The notes under the pieces are model-generated. The model did not search any database. It was given only the letters and a program-made list of their open reading frames with translations, and was not told where the DNA came from. DNA of 64,000 nucleotides from Azospirillum sp. TSO35-2 (GTDB lineage: Bacteria; Pseudomonadota; Alphaproteobacteria; Azospirillales; Azospirillaceae), in NCBI RefSeq assembly GCF_003116095.1, contig NZ_LGRA01000018.1:1-64000 (forward strand). Direction: 5' to 3'. Made by a program: the position numbers and the translations under genes. Within the stretch, counting starts at the first letter, position 1. Each line of letters begins with the position of its first letter. Shown here piece after piece: positions 62,593 through 64,000 of this stretch.

Positions 62593-64000
62593 ATGACGTC
62601 TTCCGTTCCGACTTTCCTCCTACTCCACCCGGCCGACACCGTCGCCGTCGCCACCCGTGAGGTCGCGGCCGGCAGCCCGGTGGAGGCCGGTGCCTTCGCC
62701 GGGACCGCCGCGGCGACGATCCCCAGCGGCCACAAGATGGCGCTCCGCGCCGTCGGGACCGGCGAGCCGGTGGTGAAGTACGGGCAGGTCATCGGCGTCG
62801 CCACGCGGGACATCGCGCCCGGCGACCATGTTCACGTCCACAACCTCGGCATGGGCGACGCCCGGCTGGAGCACGGCGTCTCCCGCATCGTCGAGGCGTC
62901 CGGCGCGGTGGAGGAGGCGCAGTTCCTCGGCATCCGCCGCCCGTCCGGCCAGGTCGCGACGCGCAACTACATCGGCGTGATCGCCAGCGTGAACTGCTCG
63001 GCCACCGTCTGCAAACGCATCGCCGACGCCTTTCAGGGTGCGGCGCTGGCCGACTATCCGAACGTCGACGGCGTCGTCGCCATCGTCCACGGCACCGGCT
63101 GCGGCATGAACGGCACGGGGGAGGGGATGGCAATCCTGCGCCGCACCCTGCGCGGCTACGCCGACCACGCCAACTTCGCCGGGCTGCTGCTGGTCGGGCT
63201 GGGCTGCGAGATGAACCAGATCGCTCCCCTGGCCCAGACGCTGGCGCCCCGCCCCGACGGGCTGATCGCCACCCTGACCATCCAGGACGAGGGCGGCACC
63301 CGCGAGACCATCGACCGCGGCGTCGCCCTGGTGCGGGCGATGCTGCCGATCGCCAACGACGTCCGGCGCGAGCCGGTGCCGGCCCGCCACCTGATGGTCG
63401 GGCTGCAATGCGGCGGGTCGGACGGCTATTCCGGCATCACCGCCAACCCGGTGCTGGGCGCGGCGGTCGACCTGCTGGCGGCCCAGGGCGGCACCGCGAT
63501 TCTGTCGGAAACCCCGGAGATCTATGGCGCCGAGCATCTGCTGACCGCCCGCGCCGCCTCGCCCGCCGTCGCCGACAAGCTGATGGACCGCATCCGCTGG
63601 TGGGAGGACTACACCCGGATGCACAAGGGCGACATGAACAACAATCCGTCGCCCGGCAACAAGGCGGGCGGCATCACCACCATCCTGGAAAAGTCGCTGG
63701 GCGCGGTGGCGAAGGGCGGCGGCACCCGCCTGAACGCGGTCGTCGATTACGCCGAGCCGGTGACCGAGGCCGGGCTGGTGTTCATGGACACGCCGGGCTA
63801 CGACCCGGTGTCGGCGACCGGCCAAGTGGCGGGCGGGGCGAACCTGATCGCCTTCACCACCGGCCGCGGCTCCACCTACGGCTGCAAGCCGACGCCGTCG
63901 CTGAAGATCGCCACCAACAGCGCCCTGTTCGCCCGCATGGGCGAGGACATGGACTTCAACGGCGGCGCCGTGCTGGACGGCGGAGTCAGCGTCGCGGAGG
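62593..64000 (+). CDS. UxaA/GarD-family sugar-acid dehydratase (3' end beyond window)
   Basis: Metal-dependent dehydratase of the altronate/galactarate family, here probably acting on L-fuconate. 469 codons are visible and the frame stays open. A SAF domain (about 10-90; FLLLHPADTVAVATREVAAG, KYGQVIGVATRDIAPGDHVHVHN) is joined to the catalytic core. Core marks: VHGTGCGMNGTGEG, VGLGCEMNQIAPLA, GLQCGGSDGYSGITANP and HKGDMNNNPSPGNKAGG. GAGGACACC precedes the ATG. The usual L-fuconate dehydratase is an enolase-superfamily enzyme; a UxaA-family one in this slot is the odd point. Confidence 0.87.
   Translation, partial: MTSSVPTFLLLHPADTVAVATREVAAGSPVEAGAFAGTAAATIPSGHKMALRAVGTGEPVVKYGQVIGVATRDIAPGDHVHVHNLGMGDARLEHGVSRIVEASGAVEEAQFLGIRRPSGQVATRNYIGVIASVNCSATVCKRIADAFQGAALADYPNVDGVVAIVHGTGCGMNGTGEGMAILRRTLRGYADHANFAGLLLVGLGCEMNQIAPLAQTLAPRPDGLIATLTIQDEGGTRETIDRGVALVRAMLPIANDVRREPVPARHLMVGLQCGGSDGYSGITANPVLGAAVDLLAAQGGTAILSETPEIYGAEHLLTARAASPAVADKLMDRIRWWEDYTRMHKGDMNNNPSPGNKAGGITTILEKSLGAVAKGGGTRLNAVVDYAEPVTEAGLVFMDTPGYDPVSATGQVAGGANLIAFTTGRGSTYGCKPTPSLKIATNSALFARMGEDMDFNGGAVLDGGVSVAE

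Overview
The window is GC-rich, densely coded DNA from a Gram-negative alphaproteobacterium, most likely Azospirillum or a close relative. The main reasons are a complete non-phosphorylative L-arabinose pathway of the A. brasilense type (AraA to AraE) wired to a ChvE/GguA/GguB sugar transporter and a GbpR-type LysR regulator, plus an alphaproteobacterial SerC and RNase J. The genus is inferred from gene content; there is no rRNA or other marker in the window. I saw no tRNA, rRNA, CRISPR array, transposase or integrase.

Layout. 1-14909: L-arabinose (and probably D-galactose) module. A leftward set araB-araD-araE-porin faces a rightward set gbpR-chvE-gguA-gguB-araA-chemoreceptor-araC, so sensing, chemotaxis, uptake and oxidation to 2-oxoglutarate sit together. 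15456-17075: RNase J, ended by a strong terminator. 17154-22760: a seven-gene leftward operon of amine-oxidising flavoproteins (three HcnABC/opine-oxidase-like subunits plus a second DAO-type enzyme), two RidA proteins and an orphan amino-acid-binding protein. It faces an OccR/NocR-like LysR regulator (23104) and a four-gene polyamine/opine-type ABC transporter (24274-28232). Together these look like an import-and-oxidise system for an unidentified amino compound.

28581-35579: RND efflux pump with divergent TetR and a clear operator, a tandem universal stress protein, and a second paralogous TetR. 35582-41282: MFS transporter, small and unrecognised proteins, a lipase-like lipoprotein overlapping an ABC-2-type ATPase that lacks a permease, and a CHCC zinc-finger protein. 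41347-44001: a PP2C phosphatase/protein kinase fusion and a formate/nitrite transporter behind a sigma-54-type promoter and an upstream palindrome. 44652-49312: two EAL proteins separated by an IclR regulator. 49442-54040: two small secreted proteins, serC, a sugar-nucleotide epimerase-like protein and an exported HNH nuclease.

54117 to the right edge: an L-fucose-type (6-deoxyhexonate) catabolic cluster: IclR regulator, keto-deoxy-sugar-acid dehydrogenase, FAH-family hydrolase, ribose-type ABC transporter, aldose dehydrogenase, lactonase and a UxaA-family dehydratase cut by the window edge. Chemically it parallels the arabinose module at the left end.

Non-coding highlights: two inverted copies of an 82-83 bp multi-hairpin repeat with compensatory stem changes (38071-38153 and 53168-53249), one repeat of the widespread VIPAKAGIQ-coding type (60553-60640), a 17-bp-stem hairpin between chvE and gguA, a DnaA-box cluster (51856-51889), and several palindromic operator candidates.
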